NCBI RefSeq assembly: GCF_016313185.1
Contig: NZ_CP066218.1
Location: forward strand, 1,054,001-1,118,000
Length of the DNA stretch: 64,000 bases
Reading direction: 5' to 3'
DNA from: Mycolicibacterium baixiangningiae
GTDB lineage: Bacteria > Actinomycetota > Actinomycetes > Mycobacteriales > Mycobacteriaceae
Positions 26,917 to 35,052 of this stretch are shown here, piece after piece. Made by a program: the position numbers and the translations under genes. The notes below the pieces were generated by a model. That model had not been told where the DNA came from and searched no databases. It saw nothing but the letters and a program-made list of their open reading frames with translations. Within the stretch, counting starts at the first letter, position 1, and the number at the start of each line of letters is the position of its first letter.

Positions 26917-27600
26917 ATGGCCGCACCGACGCCGGCTCAACGGCGGCTCACCCCCAAGGGGCAGGCCACGCGCGAACGCATCCTCCGGGCCGCGGCCGAG
27001 TTCATTATCACCGAGGGCATCTCGGCGCTGAACATGGTCAGCCTGCGGAAAGCCGCTTCGGTCAGCGGCTCCCAACTGGCGCACTACTTCACCGACAAGC
27101 AGGTTCTCGTCCGCGCGCTGATCGAGCGTCAACTGCAGATCGTCGTCGACTTCCACCGGCAACCCAAGCTCGGCGGGCTGGACACGTTCGACGACTTCGA
27201 ACGCTGGCTCGACCTGAACATGCGCTACCTGCGCCGGATCGGATTCGACGGGACTCCCACCTATCACGGGCTGGCCGGCCAGCTCGCCAAGTCCGACGAC
27301 GCGACCCGCCGAACGCTGGCGAACGGCTACGGGCAGTGGATCGCCCTGTTGGAAGAGGCGATCGGGCGGATGAAACGGAACGGGTTGCTGGTCGACGACG
27401 CCGATCCCCGGGAGTTGGCGCTGGTGATCGTCGGTGCGCACCAGGCCGGCGGCACGATGGCCTTCGTCTACCGCGAGGAATGGCCGCACGCCGACGCGCT
27501 GCGGTTCGCGGTGAACCGGTTGCGCATGTTCGCCGTCGACCCGGACGAGCGCGCGCCACGTCCAGCACGTCGACCGCGACCCCGGCGGACGTCGGCATGA
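26917..27600 (+). CDS. TetR-family regulator 1 of the dehalogenase-like island
   Basis: The 227-residue protein has a typical TetR DNA-binding domain (A-T-R-E-R-I-L-R-A-A-A-E-F; recognition helix around V-S-G-S-Q-L-A-H-Y-F at residues 50-59) and a helical ligand domain. Its recognition helix is nearly the same as that of the next gene, so the two probably bind the same TGGG-N8-CCCA sites as homo- or heterodimers. The gene appears leaderless (see the promoter entry). The Arg/Pro-rich C-terminus is an unusual tail. Its stop overlaps the second tetR start (ATGA). Confidence 0.87.
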   Translation: MAAPTPAQRRLTPKGQATRERILRAAAEFIITEGISALNMVSLRKAASVSGSQLAHYFTDKQVLVRALIERQLQIVVDFHRQPKLGGLDTFDDFERWLDLNMRYLRRIGFDGTPTYHGLAGQLAKSDDATRRTLANGYGQWIALLEEAIGRMKRNGLLVDDADPRELALVIVGAHQAGGTMAFVYREEWPHADALRFAVNRLRMFAVDPDERAPRPARRPRPRRTSA

Positions 27601-28214
27601 CCGAGCGGTTCACGCGCAAAGGGCTCGCGACACGCGCGCGCATCGTGGGCGCCACCGCCAAGCTGATGTTCGAGCATGGTGTCGAGAGCACGACGATGGA
27701 CAGCGTGCGCGACGCCGCCGACGTCAGCGGATCGCAGATGTCGCACTACTTCCACGGCAAGACCGACCTGACCCGCGAGGTCGTCGCCGAGCGCCGGCGC
27801 AACGTCGTCGCGTTCCACACCCAGCCGCGATTCGGCTCCCTGGACAGCATGGAGGCCCTGCAGGCGTGGGCGGACGCCTGCGCCGCCGACGCGAAAACGG
27901 TCTATCGGCGCGGCGGATGTGTCTACGGGTCGTTGGCCGGTGAGTTGATCGAGGGCGATGCGCAGGTCCGGGATGACCTCGCGGCGGGTTATGACGAGTG
28001 GATCGAGTTGTTCCGCGCAGGGCTTGTGGCGATGAAACAGCGTGGGGAGTTGCGGGCCGACGCCGATCCACGTCATCTGGCGGTGTCCCTGGTGGTCGCG
28101 CACCAGGGCGGTGCGATGCTCACCTTCGTCACCGGGGATCCGGATTTGTTGCGAGTGAACGTATCTGCCGCCGTCGACTACGTCCGCTCCTTCGCGACGG
28201 ATCCGGGCGACTGA
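27597..28214 (+). CDS. TetR-family regulator 2, paralogue of regulator 1
   Basis: The 205-residue protein has the TetR fold with recognition-helix region V-S-G-S-Q-M-S-H-Y-F, almost identical to regulator 1 (V-S-G-S-Q-L-A-H-Y-F), and shared patterns later on (G-S-L-A-G-E-L; Q-G-G-A-M-L-T-F-V). The pair most likely arose by duplication. Overlapping start/stop means both are made together. Having two similar regulators suggests response to two ligands, or heterodimers, at the same operators. Confidence 0.86.
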   Translation: MTERFTRKGLATRARIVGATAKLMFEHGVESTTMDSVRDAADVSGSQMSHYFHGKTDLTREVVAERRRNVVAFHTQPRFGSLDSMEALQAWADACAADAKTVYRRGGCVYGSLAGELIEGDAQVRDDLAAGYDEWIELFRAGLVAMKQRGELRADADPRHLAVSLVVAHQGGAMLTFVTGDPDLLRVNVSAAVDYVRSFATDPGD

Positions 28215-28260
28215 GCGGCGGGCCGCCGCACCCGGTCCGCAGAATTCGCTCTGGACAAAT

Positions 28261-28298
28261 TGGGCGAACAGGCCCAGAATTATGGGCTTTACGACCCA
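28261..28298. promoter_or_regulatory. Tandem TGGG-N8-CCCA operators before the five-gene operon
   Basis: Site A (28261-28276) is TGGGC-N6-GCCCA; site B (28283-28298) is TGGG-N8-CCCA, extended to ATGGG/CCCAT. Their centres are 22 bases apart, about two helical turns, so they can be bound side by side on one DNA face. They lie 67 bases upstream of the DUF427 start. Confidence 0.68.
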
Positions 28299-28364
28299 TT
28301 AGCGGTGTAGCGGCCTCGGGCGCCGTCCGTTTCGTCGCCGCCGGTCGGCTCGAAGGGAACAGCG

Positions 28365-29234
28365 ATGGGTTTGGCATGGCAGCAGGGTCCGCTGGCGAGC
28401 GGCACCATCGGGCACTTCCTGACGGCACAGCCACTGCCGCCGCGACTGCTGTTCGCCGAGCCGCTCCGCAGACGCATGAGAGTCCGTTTCGCCGATCGGT
28501 GGATCGCCGACAGTGAGGACGTGGTCCTGCTCCACGAACCCGGCCGCTACCCGGTCGCGTACTTCCCGCTCGAGGCCATCGGCGCCGGAGTGCTCACGGC
28601 GGAAGAGCGCACCACCGAGCACCGCGACCTCGGCCGGACCGACTGGTACACCGTCACGGCCGGTGACCGTGAGGCCACTCGGGCGGCGTGGCAGCACAGT
28701 GCCCTGACAGATGTCACCGCCGTGCTGGCCGGGCGCGTGGCGTTCGCGTGGCGTGCCATGGACGCGTTCTACGAAGAGGACGAACGGATCGTCGGGCACG
28801 CCGCGGACGCCTACCACCGAATCGACATCAGGGCGACGTCGCGCCATCTCGTGGTCCGCGCCGACAATCGGGGCGTCGCGGACACCCACCGCCCGGTGGT
28901 GCTCTACGAATCCGGCTTCGCCCCGCGGTGGTACGTGCCGCGTGAGGACGTCGACGAGTCGGTCTTGAATCCCGTTGATGGGCAGACCTTCTGCCCCTAT
29001 AAAGGGCTCGCCAGCTACTACAGCGTGGGAGAACGCACACGGGCGGCGTGGTCGTACGTCGACGCCTGGCCGGAGGTGGCCAAGGTCCGCAACCTCGTCT
29101 CGTTCGAAGCCGACAAGCTCGAGATCCACCTCGACGGGAACCGTATGCACCCAGAACCGGGGCAGGCGGTCGTCGCCCACGGTGTCGACCGCGGGCTCGA
29201 CCCCGGCGAAATCCTCCACCGCGCAACGGTGTGA
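28365..29234 (+). CDS. Tandem DUF427 domain protein
   Basis: The 289-residue protein contains two DUF427-like halves (roughly residues 30-130 and 155-270); the second has the C-P-Y-K-G-x-A-x-Y hallmark. The biochemical role of DUF427 is unknown; the fold is a small beta-tent cage seen in many actinobacteria. It opens a tightly overlapping operon with VOC, HAD, flavoprotein and channel genes under the two operators upstream, so it probably acts in the same catabolic or detoxification response. Confidence 0.83.
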   Translation: MGLAWQQGPLASGTIGHFLTAQPLPPRLLFAEPLRRRMRVRFADRWIADSEDVVLLHEPGRYPVAYFPLEAIGAGVLTAEERTTEHRDLGRTDWYTVTAGDREATRAAWQHSALTDVTAVLAGRVAFAWRAMDAFYEEDERIVGHAADAYHRIDIRATSRHLVVRADNRGVADTHRPVVLYESGFAPRWYVPREDVDESVLNPVDGQTFCPYKGLASYYSVGERTRAAWSYVDAWPEVAKVRNLVSFEADKLEIHLDGNRMHPEPGQAVVAHGVDRGLDPGEILHRATV

Positions 29235-29680
29235 CCGTGGAAGCCTCGCTCGAAGTCGTGATCCTGCCGGTGTCGGATGCCGATGAGTCCCTGCGGTTCT
29301 ATCGCGATCGCGTCGGATTCCCCGTCGATGTCGACTATGCGCCGGACCCCGGCTTCCGCGTCGTCCAGCTGACGCCGCCGCGGTCCACCGTGTCGATCCA
29401 ATTCGGTGTCGGGCTGACCGATGCTCCGGTCGGTTCTCTGCGAGGGCTCTACCTCGTGGTGGCCGACCTGGAGGACGCCCGTCGGGAGCTGACGGACCGG
29501 GGCGTCGCGGTCGGCGAGATCCGACACAAGGACACCGGAGGCGGATGGCGCGGCGGCCTTCTGCCTGGCATCGACCCTGCCCACGGCGATTACGCCAGCT
29601 TCGCCGATTTCGCCGACCCCGACGGCAACATGTGGACGCTGCAGGAGCGTGGTTGGGTGGAACGGGGGAGCCGCCGATGA
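29231..29680 (+). CDS. VOC (glyoxalase/dioxygenase fold) protein
   Basis: The 149-residue protein has the two beta-alpha-beta-beta-beta halves of the vicinal oxygen chelate fold: S-L-R-F-Y-R-D-R-V-G-F in the first and F-A-D-P-D-G-N-M-W near the end. VOC proteins use a metal for ring cleavage, lyase, epimerase or glutathione transfer reactions; which applies here cannot be told. The GTG start overlaps the DUF427 stop (GTGA), and its own stop overlaps the next start. Confidence 0.83.
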   Translation: MTVEASLEVVILPVSDADESLRFYRDRVGFPVDVDYAPDPGFRVVQLTPPRSTVSIQFGVGLTDAPVGSLRGLYLVVADLEDARRELTDRGVAVGEIRHKDTGGGWRGGLLPGIDPAHGDYASFADFADPDGNMWTLQERGWVERGSRR

Positions 29681-30372
29681 CCGTCGCACTGTTCGACGTC
29701 AACGAGACCCTGCTCGACATCGACTCGCTGACATCGGTTTTCGTGGACAGCTTCGACGATCCCGCGGTGATGCGGGAGTGGTTCGGGCAGCTCGTCACGT
29801 ACTCGATGACCGTGACGCTGTCACGCTGCTACGTCGACTTCTTCACACTCGGCCGCGCCGTGCTGCAGATGGTCGCCGACATCCGCGGCGTCACCGTCGG
29901 CGACGCCGAACTCGACCGCCTTGGTGTAGCCATGGCATCGATGCCTGCGCACTCCGACGTCGTCGAGGGTCTGTCGGCTCTGCGTGAGCACGGGTGGCGT
30001 CTGGTCAGCCTGACCAACTCACCCGTGGGTCCGGACGGGTTCAGCGCACTCGACCGGGCTGGGCTCGGCGAGTACTTCGAGAGGCAGTTCAGCGTGGATG
30101 CCGTCCGCGCCTTCAAGCCCGATCCTTCGGTGTATCAGCAGGTGTGCCGTGAACTCGACGTCATGCCGGCCCAATGCACCATGGTGGCCGCACACATGTG
30201 GGACACCATCGGCGCGCAGGCCACGGGTATGCGCGGCGCATTGATCATCCGCCCGGGAAACGCAGTTCTGAATGCCGGCGAGTTGCCGCGACCCGATGTG
30301 GTGGCAACCGATCTGCTCGACCTCGCGCGCCAACTCGGCGCCGGCCATTCAACACAGGGAGTGCAACCATGA
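29677..30372 (+). CDS. HAD-family haloacid dehalogenase, type II-like
   Basis: The 231-residue enzyme opens with the HAD motif I in the form D-V-N-E-T-L-L-D, typical of L-2-haloacid dehalogenases; S-L-T-N-S (motif II) and F-K-P-D-P-S-V-Y (motif III lysine) follow, then A-H-M-W-D (motif IV with the W-D typical of type II). The predicted reaction is hydrolytic loss of halide from 2-haloalkanoic acids via an Asp-ester. Together with the Asp-nucleophile hydrolase nearby, this hints at a halogenated substrate. It is part of the overlapping operon (ATGA at both ends). Confidence 0.85.
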   Translation: MTVALFDVNETLLDIDSLTSVFVDSFDDPAVMREWFGQLVTYSMTVTLSRCYVDFFTLGRAVLQMVADIRGVTVGDAELDRLGVAMASMPAHSDVVEGLSALREHGWRLVSLTNSPVGPDGFSALDRAGLGEYFERQFSVDAVRAFKPDPSVYQQVCRELDVMPAQCTMVAAHMWDTIGAQATGMRGALIIRPGNAVLNAGELPRPDVVATDLLDLARQLGAGHSTQGVQP

Positions 30373-31814
30373 CCGAACCCACCTACGACGTGATCGTGAT
30401 CGGCGCGGGTCCCGTCGGGCAGACCCGGGCCGAGCGCACCCGCGCGGCGGGGCTGACGGTCGCGGTGATCGAGCGCGAACTCGTCGGCGGCGAATGCTCC
30501 TACTGGGGCTGTGTTCCCAGCAAGGCACTGCTGCGTCCCGTGCTCGCCGTCGCCGACGCCGACCGCGTCGACGGCGCGCGCGAGGCGGTCACCGGCCCTG
30601 TCGACGCCACCGCGGTGTTCCGACGCCGCGACCGGTATGTGAGCGACTGGGACGACAGCGGCCAGGCCGACTGGGTGCGGGGAATCGGCGCGGACCTCTT
30701 CCGCGGGCATGGGCGGCTGGACGGGCGACGCCGGGTCACGGTCACCGCAGCTGACGGAGAGGTGATCGCGCTGACCGCACGTCAGGCTGTTGCGGTGTGC
30801 ATAGGTAGCACAGCGGCGCTGCCGGACACGCCTGGCGTCGCCGAGGCAAATCCGTGGACCAACCGCGGAGGTACCGAGAGCAGCACCGTGCCCGCCCGAC
30901 TGGCAGTGGTCGGGGGCGGCGGTGTGGCGGTCGAACTCGCCACTGCCTGGCAGGGTTTGGGTTCATCGGTGACCCTGCTGGTACGCGGTTCGAGCGTGCT
31001 CACCCGGATGGAGCCGTTCGTCGGCGAGTACGTGGCGCGCGGACTTCGGGACGCCGGCGTCGATGTGCGCCTTGGCGTCTCGGTGAAAGAGGTGCAGCGA
31101 CCCGGTGGTGACGGTCCGATCATCGTGCGACTCGACGACGGCAGTGACCTCGAAGTCGAAGAGATCCTGTTCGCGACCGGACGCGCCCCGTTGACCGGCG
31201 AGGTCGGACTCGACACCGTCGGACTCGCACCGGGGTCCTGGCTGGACACCGACGACACACTGCGGGTACGCGGCGTCGAGGGCGACTGGCTGTACGCGGT
31301 GGGCGATGCGAATCATCGTGCGCTGCTCACCCATCAGGGCAAGTACCAGGCCCGCGTAGCCGCCGCGGCGATAGTCGCACGAGCCGCGGGCGGCGACGTC
31401 GACATGTCGGCGTGGAGCCCCTTCGTCGCAACGGCCGACACGGTGGCGGTGCCCCAGGCGTTCTTCACCGACCCGGAGGCCGGTTCGGTCGGTCTGACCG
31501 CACAGCAGGCCGCGGACACCGGCCTTCGGACCCGGGTCGTCGACATCGCGATCGGTGAGGTGGTCACCGGTGCGAAGCTCTACGCCGACGGATACCCGGG
31601 ACAGGCCCGGATGGTGGTCGACGAGGACCACGGTCACCTGCTGGGTGTCACGATGGTCGGCCCCGGAGTCGCAGAGATGCTGCACTCCGCCACCGTCGCC
31701 GTGGCGGGACAGGTGCCCGTCGATCGGCTCTGGCACGCGGTCCCGTGCTTTCCCACCGTCAGCGAGCTGTGGCTGCGCATGCTCGAGGCCTACCGTGACA
31801 GCGGCGCGCCATGA
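30369..31814 (+). CDS. FAD-dependent pyridine nucleotide-disulfide oxidoreductase
   Basis: The 481-residue flavoprotein has G-A-G-P-V-G near the N-terminus (FAD), the redox-active pair in G-G-E-C-S-Y-W-G-C-V-P-S-K, the NAD(P)H-binding V-V-G-G-G-G-V-A-V-E-L, A-V-G-D-A-N and a C-terminal dimerisation domain ending in H-A-V-P-C-F-P-T-V-S-E. It is related to mercuric reductase, dihydrolipoamide dehydrogenase and mycothione reductase. The C-terminal H-x-x-x-x-x-x-E is present (H-A-V-P-C-F-P-T-V-S-E-L-W). The substrate is unknown; thiol-disulfide or quinone reduction supporting detoxification would suit the operon. Confidence 0.88.
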   Translation: MTEPTYDVIVIGAGPVGQTRAERTRAAGLTVAVIERELVGGECSYWGCVPSKALLRPVLAVADADRVDGAREAVTGPVDATAVFRRRDRYVSDWDDSGQADWVRGIGADLFRGHGRLDGRRRVTVTAADGEVIALTARQAVAVCIGSTAALPDTPGVAEANPWTNRGGTESSTVPARLAVVGGGGVAVELATAWQGLGSSVTLLVRGSSVLTRMEPFVGEYVARGLRDAGVDVRLGVSVKEVQRPGGDGPIIVRLDDGSDLEVEEILFATGRAPLTGEVGLDTVGLAPGSWLDTDDTLRVRGVEGDWLYAVGDANHRALLTHQGKYQARVAAAAIVARAAGGDVDMSAWSPFVATADTVAVPQAFFTDPEAGSVGLTAQQAADTGLRTRVVDIAIGEVVTGAKLYADGYPGQARMVVDEDHGHLLGVTMVGPGVAEMLHSATVAVAGQVPVDRLWHAVPCFPTVSELWLRMLEAYRDSGAP

Positions 31815-32437
31815 CCACCGGAACGGAACGCGTGAGCCTGTTCTCCGACGGCGTCTTCGCCGTCATCATCACGATTCTCGTTCTGGAGCTCCACCCGCCC
31901 GAAGAGCCGACTTTCGCTGCGCTGGCGCCGCTGTGGCCGACCGGACTGAGTTACGCGGTGAGCTACGTGTTCATCGCCATCGTGTGGGTGAACCACCACC
32001 ACCTCTTCGGCTACGCCGGCCAAGCCACTCCACGGCTGCTGTGGTCGAACTTCGCCCACCTGTTCTCGGTCTCGCTCATCCCATTCACCACCGAATGGGT
32101 CGCCGACAGCAGGCTGGCTGCTGCGCCGGTCGCGTTCTACAGCAGCGTGTTCGTATTGGTCAACGCAACGTATCTGGCCATCTGCTGGGAAGTCGTCGAT
32201 CGCCCCGCGTCCGAGCGCGCCACGCTCCGGGTGCGTCGGATGATGCGCATGCGATCCTTCATCACCCTTGCCGTCTTCGTCCTTGCGGCGGCTCTCGCCT
32301 TGCAGTGGCCGGCAGTCGGAATGGCGTTGATCTGCCTCTGCCTACTCGGCTACCTGCGTCCTGACGCCCCCGGTGCGCGGCGCGGGAGCCCAAGGGACGT
32401 TCGTCAGCCTGCACCACCCCGGCCTGCTCCGCGCTGA
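31811..32437 (+). CDS. TMEM175/DUF1211-type membrane channel protein
   Basis: The 208-residue protein begins with the family mark F-S-D-G-V-F-A-V-I-I-T in the first helix, then W-V-N-H-H-H, and has about six membrane segments. Bacterial TMEM175 proteins form tetrameric potassium-leak channels. The Arg/Pro-rich tail is cytoplasmic. It is last in the five-gene overlapping operon. Its presence among catabolic genes is curious: it may offset charge or halide/proton build-up, but that is only inference. Confidence 0.82.
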   Translation: MTTGTERVSLFSDGVFAVIITILVLELHPPEEPTFAALAPLWPTGLSYAVSYVFIAIVWVNHHHLFGYAGQATPRLLWSNFAHLFSVSLIPFTTEWVADSRLAAAPVAFYSSVFVLVNATYLAICWEVVDRPASERATLRVRRMMRMRSFITLAVFVLAAALALQWPAVGMALICLCLLGYLRPDAPGARRGSPRDVRQPAPPRPAPR

Positions 32438-32444
32438 AGCGGGA

Positions 32445-33317
32445 CTACCCGAGCTCCGCCAGCTGCCGCACCACCGGTGCGATTCCGTCGATCCACGCTG
32501 CCGGCGAACCGCCCGGTGGCATGACGATGGCGGTCTGCACACCCACCTTCGCGTATTCGGCCATGGCGCGCACGAATTCGTCGGTCGCCCCGGGTGCGGG
32601 CCGCGGATCGTGGACGAGGATCGTGACGCGGATGTCGGCGACGTCGCGGCCGACGGTGTCGCAGTGCCGCCGCAGCACCTCGAGCTTGTGCGCCACCTCC
32701 TCGGGCGAGCCGAACAGGTTGCACGCGTCGCCGTACTGCGCCACCAGCCGCAGGGTCTTGCGCTCGCCGCTGCCGCCGATCATCACCTTCGGCCGATTGA
32801 TCGGCTGCGGCGAGCACAGCGTCTCCGCCAACTGGTAGTGCTTGCCCTCATAGGGCCCGTTGTTCTCCGGATCCCACATCTGCGCGCAGATCTGCAGGGT
32901 CTCCTCGAGTCGCTCGAACCGTTCGGCGACCGGCGGATACGGCACCCCGAGTCCGACGTGCTCGCGCTCGAACCACGCGGCGCCGATCCCGAGCCACGCC
33001 CGCCCGCCCGAGAGGACGTCCACCGTCGTCACCGTCTTGGCCAGCAGCCCCGGGTGCCGATACGTCACACCCGTCACCAGCAGGCCCAGCTCGATGGCCG
33101 ACGTGTGCGCGGCCATGAAGCCCAGGCTCGTGTAGCCCTCCAGCATGTTCGATTCGGCAGGCAGGCCCGTCGGCTCGATCTGGAAGAAGTGGTCCATGAA
33201 CGACAGCCAGGTCGCGCCGGATGCCTCCGCCGCCGCGCCGACGCGGGCGAGTTCACCGGCGATGGCGGTCGTTCCGCCGTCGATGTCGAAGATGGGTACG
33301 TGATAGCCGAGTTCCAT
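32445..33317 (-). CDS. LLM-class F420-dependent oxidoreductase
   Basis: The 290-residue protein shows the luciferase-like TIM barrel pattern of mycobacterial F420 enzymes: W-L-S-F-M-D-H-F-F-Q, then L-G-L-L-V-T-G-V-T-Y-R-H-P, T-V-D-V-L-S-G-G-R-A-W-L-G-I-G-A-A-W, and V-M-I-G-G-S-G-E-R-K-T-L. These enzymes reduce or oxidise diverse substrates with F420; the substrate cannot be told. The ATG at 33317 puts the first strand (M-E-L-G-Y-H-V-P) at the N-terminus. Its stop end converges with the TMEM175-like gene, eight bases away. Confidence 0.86.
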   Translation of the reverse strand: MELGYHVPIFDIDGGTTAIAGELARVGAAAEASGATWLSFMDHFFQIEPTGLPAESNMLEGYTSLGFMAAHTSAIELGLLVTGVTYRHPGLLAKTVTTVDVLSGGRAWLGIGAAWFEREHVGLGVPYPPVAERFERLEETLQICAQMWDPENNGPYEGKHYQLAETLCSPQPINRPKVMIGGSGERKTLRLVAQYGDACNLFGSPEEVAHKLEVLRRHCDTVGRDVADIRVTILVHDPRPAPGATDEFVRAMAEYAKVGVQTAIVMPPGGSPAAWIDGIAPVVRQLAELG

Positions 33318-33355
33318 AGCTGGGGACAACCGGTGTGACCGGCGCCGCATTCCCG

Positions 33356-34345
33356 CTACAGGCGTCCGACTGTGCGCAGCCCCTCGACGGTGTCGGCGAT
33401 CGTGTCGGCGACGTCGCGCTGTGTGAGGCCGAAATCCCGCTCGGCCGGCTTGTCGTCTGAGGTCGGCATCTGCGTGTAGTACTGCATCGCCGCGGAGTTG
33501 ATCGGTGTCTCGAACGGCAGCTGGTCGCCGATCACGTCGAACAGCCGGCCGACGGTGCGCAGCGCGACGTCGGGGATGGGGAGCGGTGCCAGATCGCGGC
33601 CTGCGGCGTCGCCGATCATCGTGGCGAGCTCACCCACGCTGACCCGTCGTCCGCCCGCCATGTAGCGGCGCGGACCCTTGCCCGCCTCCAGCAGCGCCAC
33701 GTGCAGCGCGGCCAGATCGCGAACATCGATGACGATCCAACCCGCTCCGCGCCCGGGCACGCTGCGCATCTTGACCGAGGCCTCCACGCCCTCGGCGGCC
33801 TCCCCGAACTGGTCGCCCGCAGGGGGACCGAGCACCATGCCCGGATAGGTGATGTTCACCGGCGCCCCGGCGTCCTGCAGCCCCCGGGCGTACGCCTCGA
33901 CGACCGCCTTGGACTTGCCGTAGCCATCCGACCCTCCGGTGACGGGCAGGTCGGCGTGCAGGACATCGAGTCCCGGGCGGAAGAGTGCCGTGAAGCTCGA
34001 GACGTGGATGATCGGGTCGATCTTCGCCTTGGCCGCCCCGCCGAGCACATACCTCGCGCCCTCCAGGTTGGTGCGAAGCATCTCGTCGGCCATCGCCGGA
34101 TCGGTCGAAACCATTGCCGCGCAATGGATCACCGCATCGCAGCCGTCGAGCGCCTCGGCGGTCGACTCGGGATCGGCGATGTCACCGACGACGTGGTCGC
34201 TGATGTCGGCGCCGATCTGCTCGGCGCTGGTGGTCAACCGTTCCGGCTTGCGAACCAGGAAGCGGACCTGGTGCCCGGCGTCCTGCACGGCCTTGGCGGT
34301 CCATGCGCCGACGAACCCGGTGCCGCCTGTGATCAGAACCTTCAT
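33356..34345 (-). CDS. NAD(P)-dependent extended SDR / epimerase family protein
   Basis: The 329-residue protein begins K-V-L-I-T-G-G-T-G-F-V-G-A-W, the Rossmann signature of extended short-chain dehydrogenases, and has the active-site Y-G-K-S-K motif near residue 150 with Ser in H-V-S-S-F. It resembles NAD-dependent epimerases/dehydratases of the 3-beta-HSD or dihydroflavonol reductase type. ATG 34345 is chosen because AGGGGAG precedes it and it starts the nucleotide-binding strand. Substrate unknown. Confidence 0.85.
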   Translation of the reverse strand: MKVLITGGTGFVGAWTAKAVQDAGHQVRFLVRKPERLTTSAEQIGADISDHVVGDIADPESTAEALDGCDAVIHCAAMVSTDPAMADEMLRTNLEGARYVLGGAAKAKIDPIIHVSSFTALFRPGLDVLHADLPVTGGSDGYGKSKAVVEAYARGLQDAGAPVNITYPGMVLGPPAGDQFGEAAEGVEASVKMRSVPGRGAGWIVIDVRDLAALHVALLEAGKGPRRYMAGGRRVSVGELATMIGDAAGRDLAPLPIPDVALRTVGRLFDVIGDQLPFETPINSAAMQYYTQMPTSDDKPAERDFGLTQRDVADTIADTVEGLRTVGRL

Positions 34346-34418
34346 CGGCTCCCCTGGTGTTGCGCGGTGACGGACGTCACCGGACACTACCCGGACGCGG
34401 AAGCGCCCAAACCGGCGC

Positions 34419-34997
34419 CTAACCGATGCCGACGAGCGGGCTGATGACGTCGCGGGCGAACTGCACGGCGTTCACCTGCGGGCTGCCGTCGGGGTAGCTC
34501 ACGGTGGCGAGGACGTTGGCGCCTGCGTCGGCGAAGTTACCGTCGGCGCGGTCCTGATGCGTCGACGACGTGACGAGGATGATCCCGGACGTACCGGCCT
34601 CCTTGGCCAGCGGCACCGAGAACCGCGCGTTCTGCACGGTGCTGTTCGCCTTGTCCTCCACGATGATCCGGTTGGGCGGGAAACCGAGCATCGTCAACAT
34701 CCGGCGCATCGCCGCGGCCTCGGTCACGCCGTTGCGCGGGTTGCCGCCCGTCACGATGATCGGCGATTGCGGAAAGAACTGGGCGACAGTGAGCCCCGTG
34801 ATCACGCGGCGTCGCAGGATCGCGCGCATGGTGCCGTCGGGTTCGAGGCCGTAGCCCAGGATGACGATCGCCGGTCTCGAGAAGTCCTTCACCGCGACGG
34901 CGGGTTGGGCGTGGGCGACCGTGGGGGAGACGTCGCCGATGAGTGCGGCGGACGCGAGCGCGACAGCTGCCGCGGCGATCTTCCAGCTTCTCCGCAT
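34419..34997 (-). CDS. Exported YdcF/DUF218-family protein
   Basis: The 192-residue protein has a Sec-type signal (residues 1-31, ending near A-H-A-Q) and a DUF218 domain: I-V-I-L-G-Y-G-L, I-I-V-T-G-G, E-A-A-A-M, V-E-D-K-A-N-S-T-V-Q-N-A-R. Relatives (YdcF, SanA, ElyC) act in envelope integrity and polysaccharide processing, and YdcF binds S-adenosylmethionine. The exported form points to a cell-envelope role. It appears monocistronic. Confidence 0.82.
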   Translation of the reverse strand: MRRSWKIAAAAVALASAALIGDVSPTVAHAQPAVAVKDFSRPAIVILGYGLEPDGTMRAILRRRVITGLTVAQFFPQSPIIVTGGNPRNGVTEAAAMRRMLTMLGFPPNRIIVEDKANSTVQNARFSVPLAKEAGTSGIILVTSSTHQDRADGNFADAGANVLATVSYPDGSPQVNAVQFARDVISPLVGIG

Positions 34998-35052
34998 ACG
35001 CCCTCCAGGACTCGTGGTGCTGAGGGTGTGATCGTGATTGGCGTGGCAGGTG

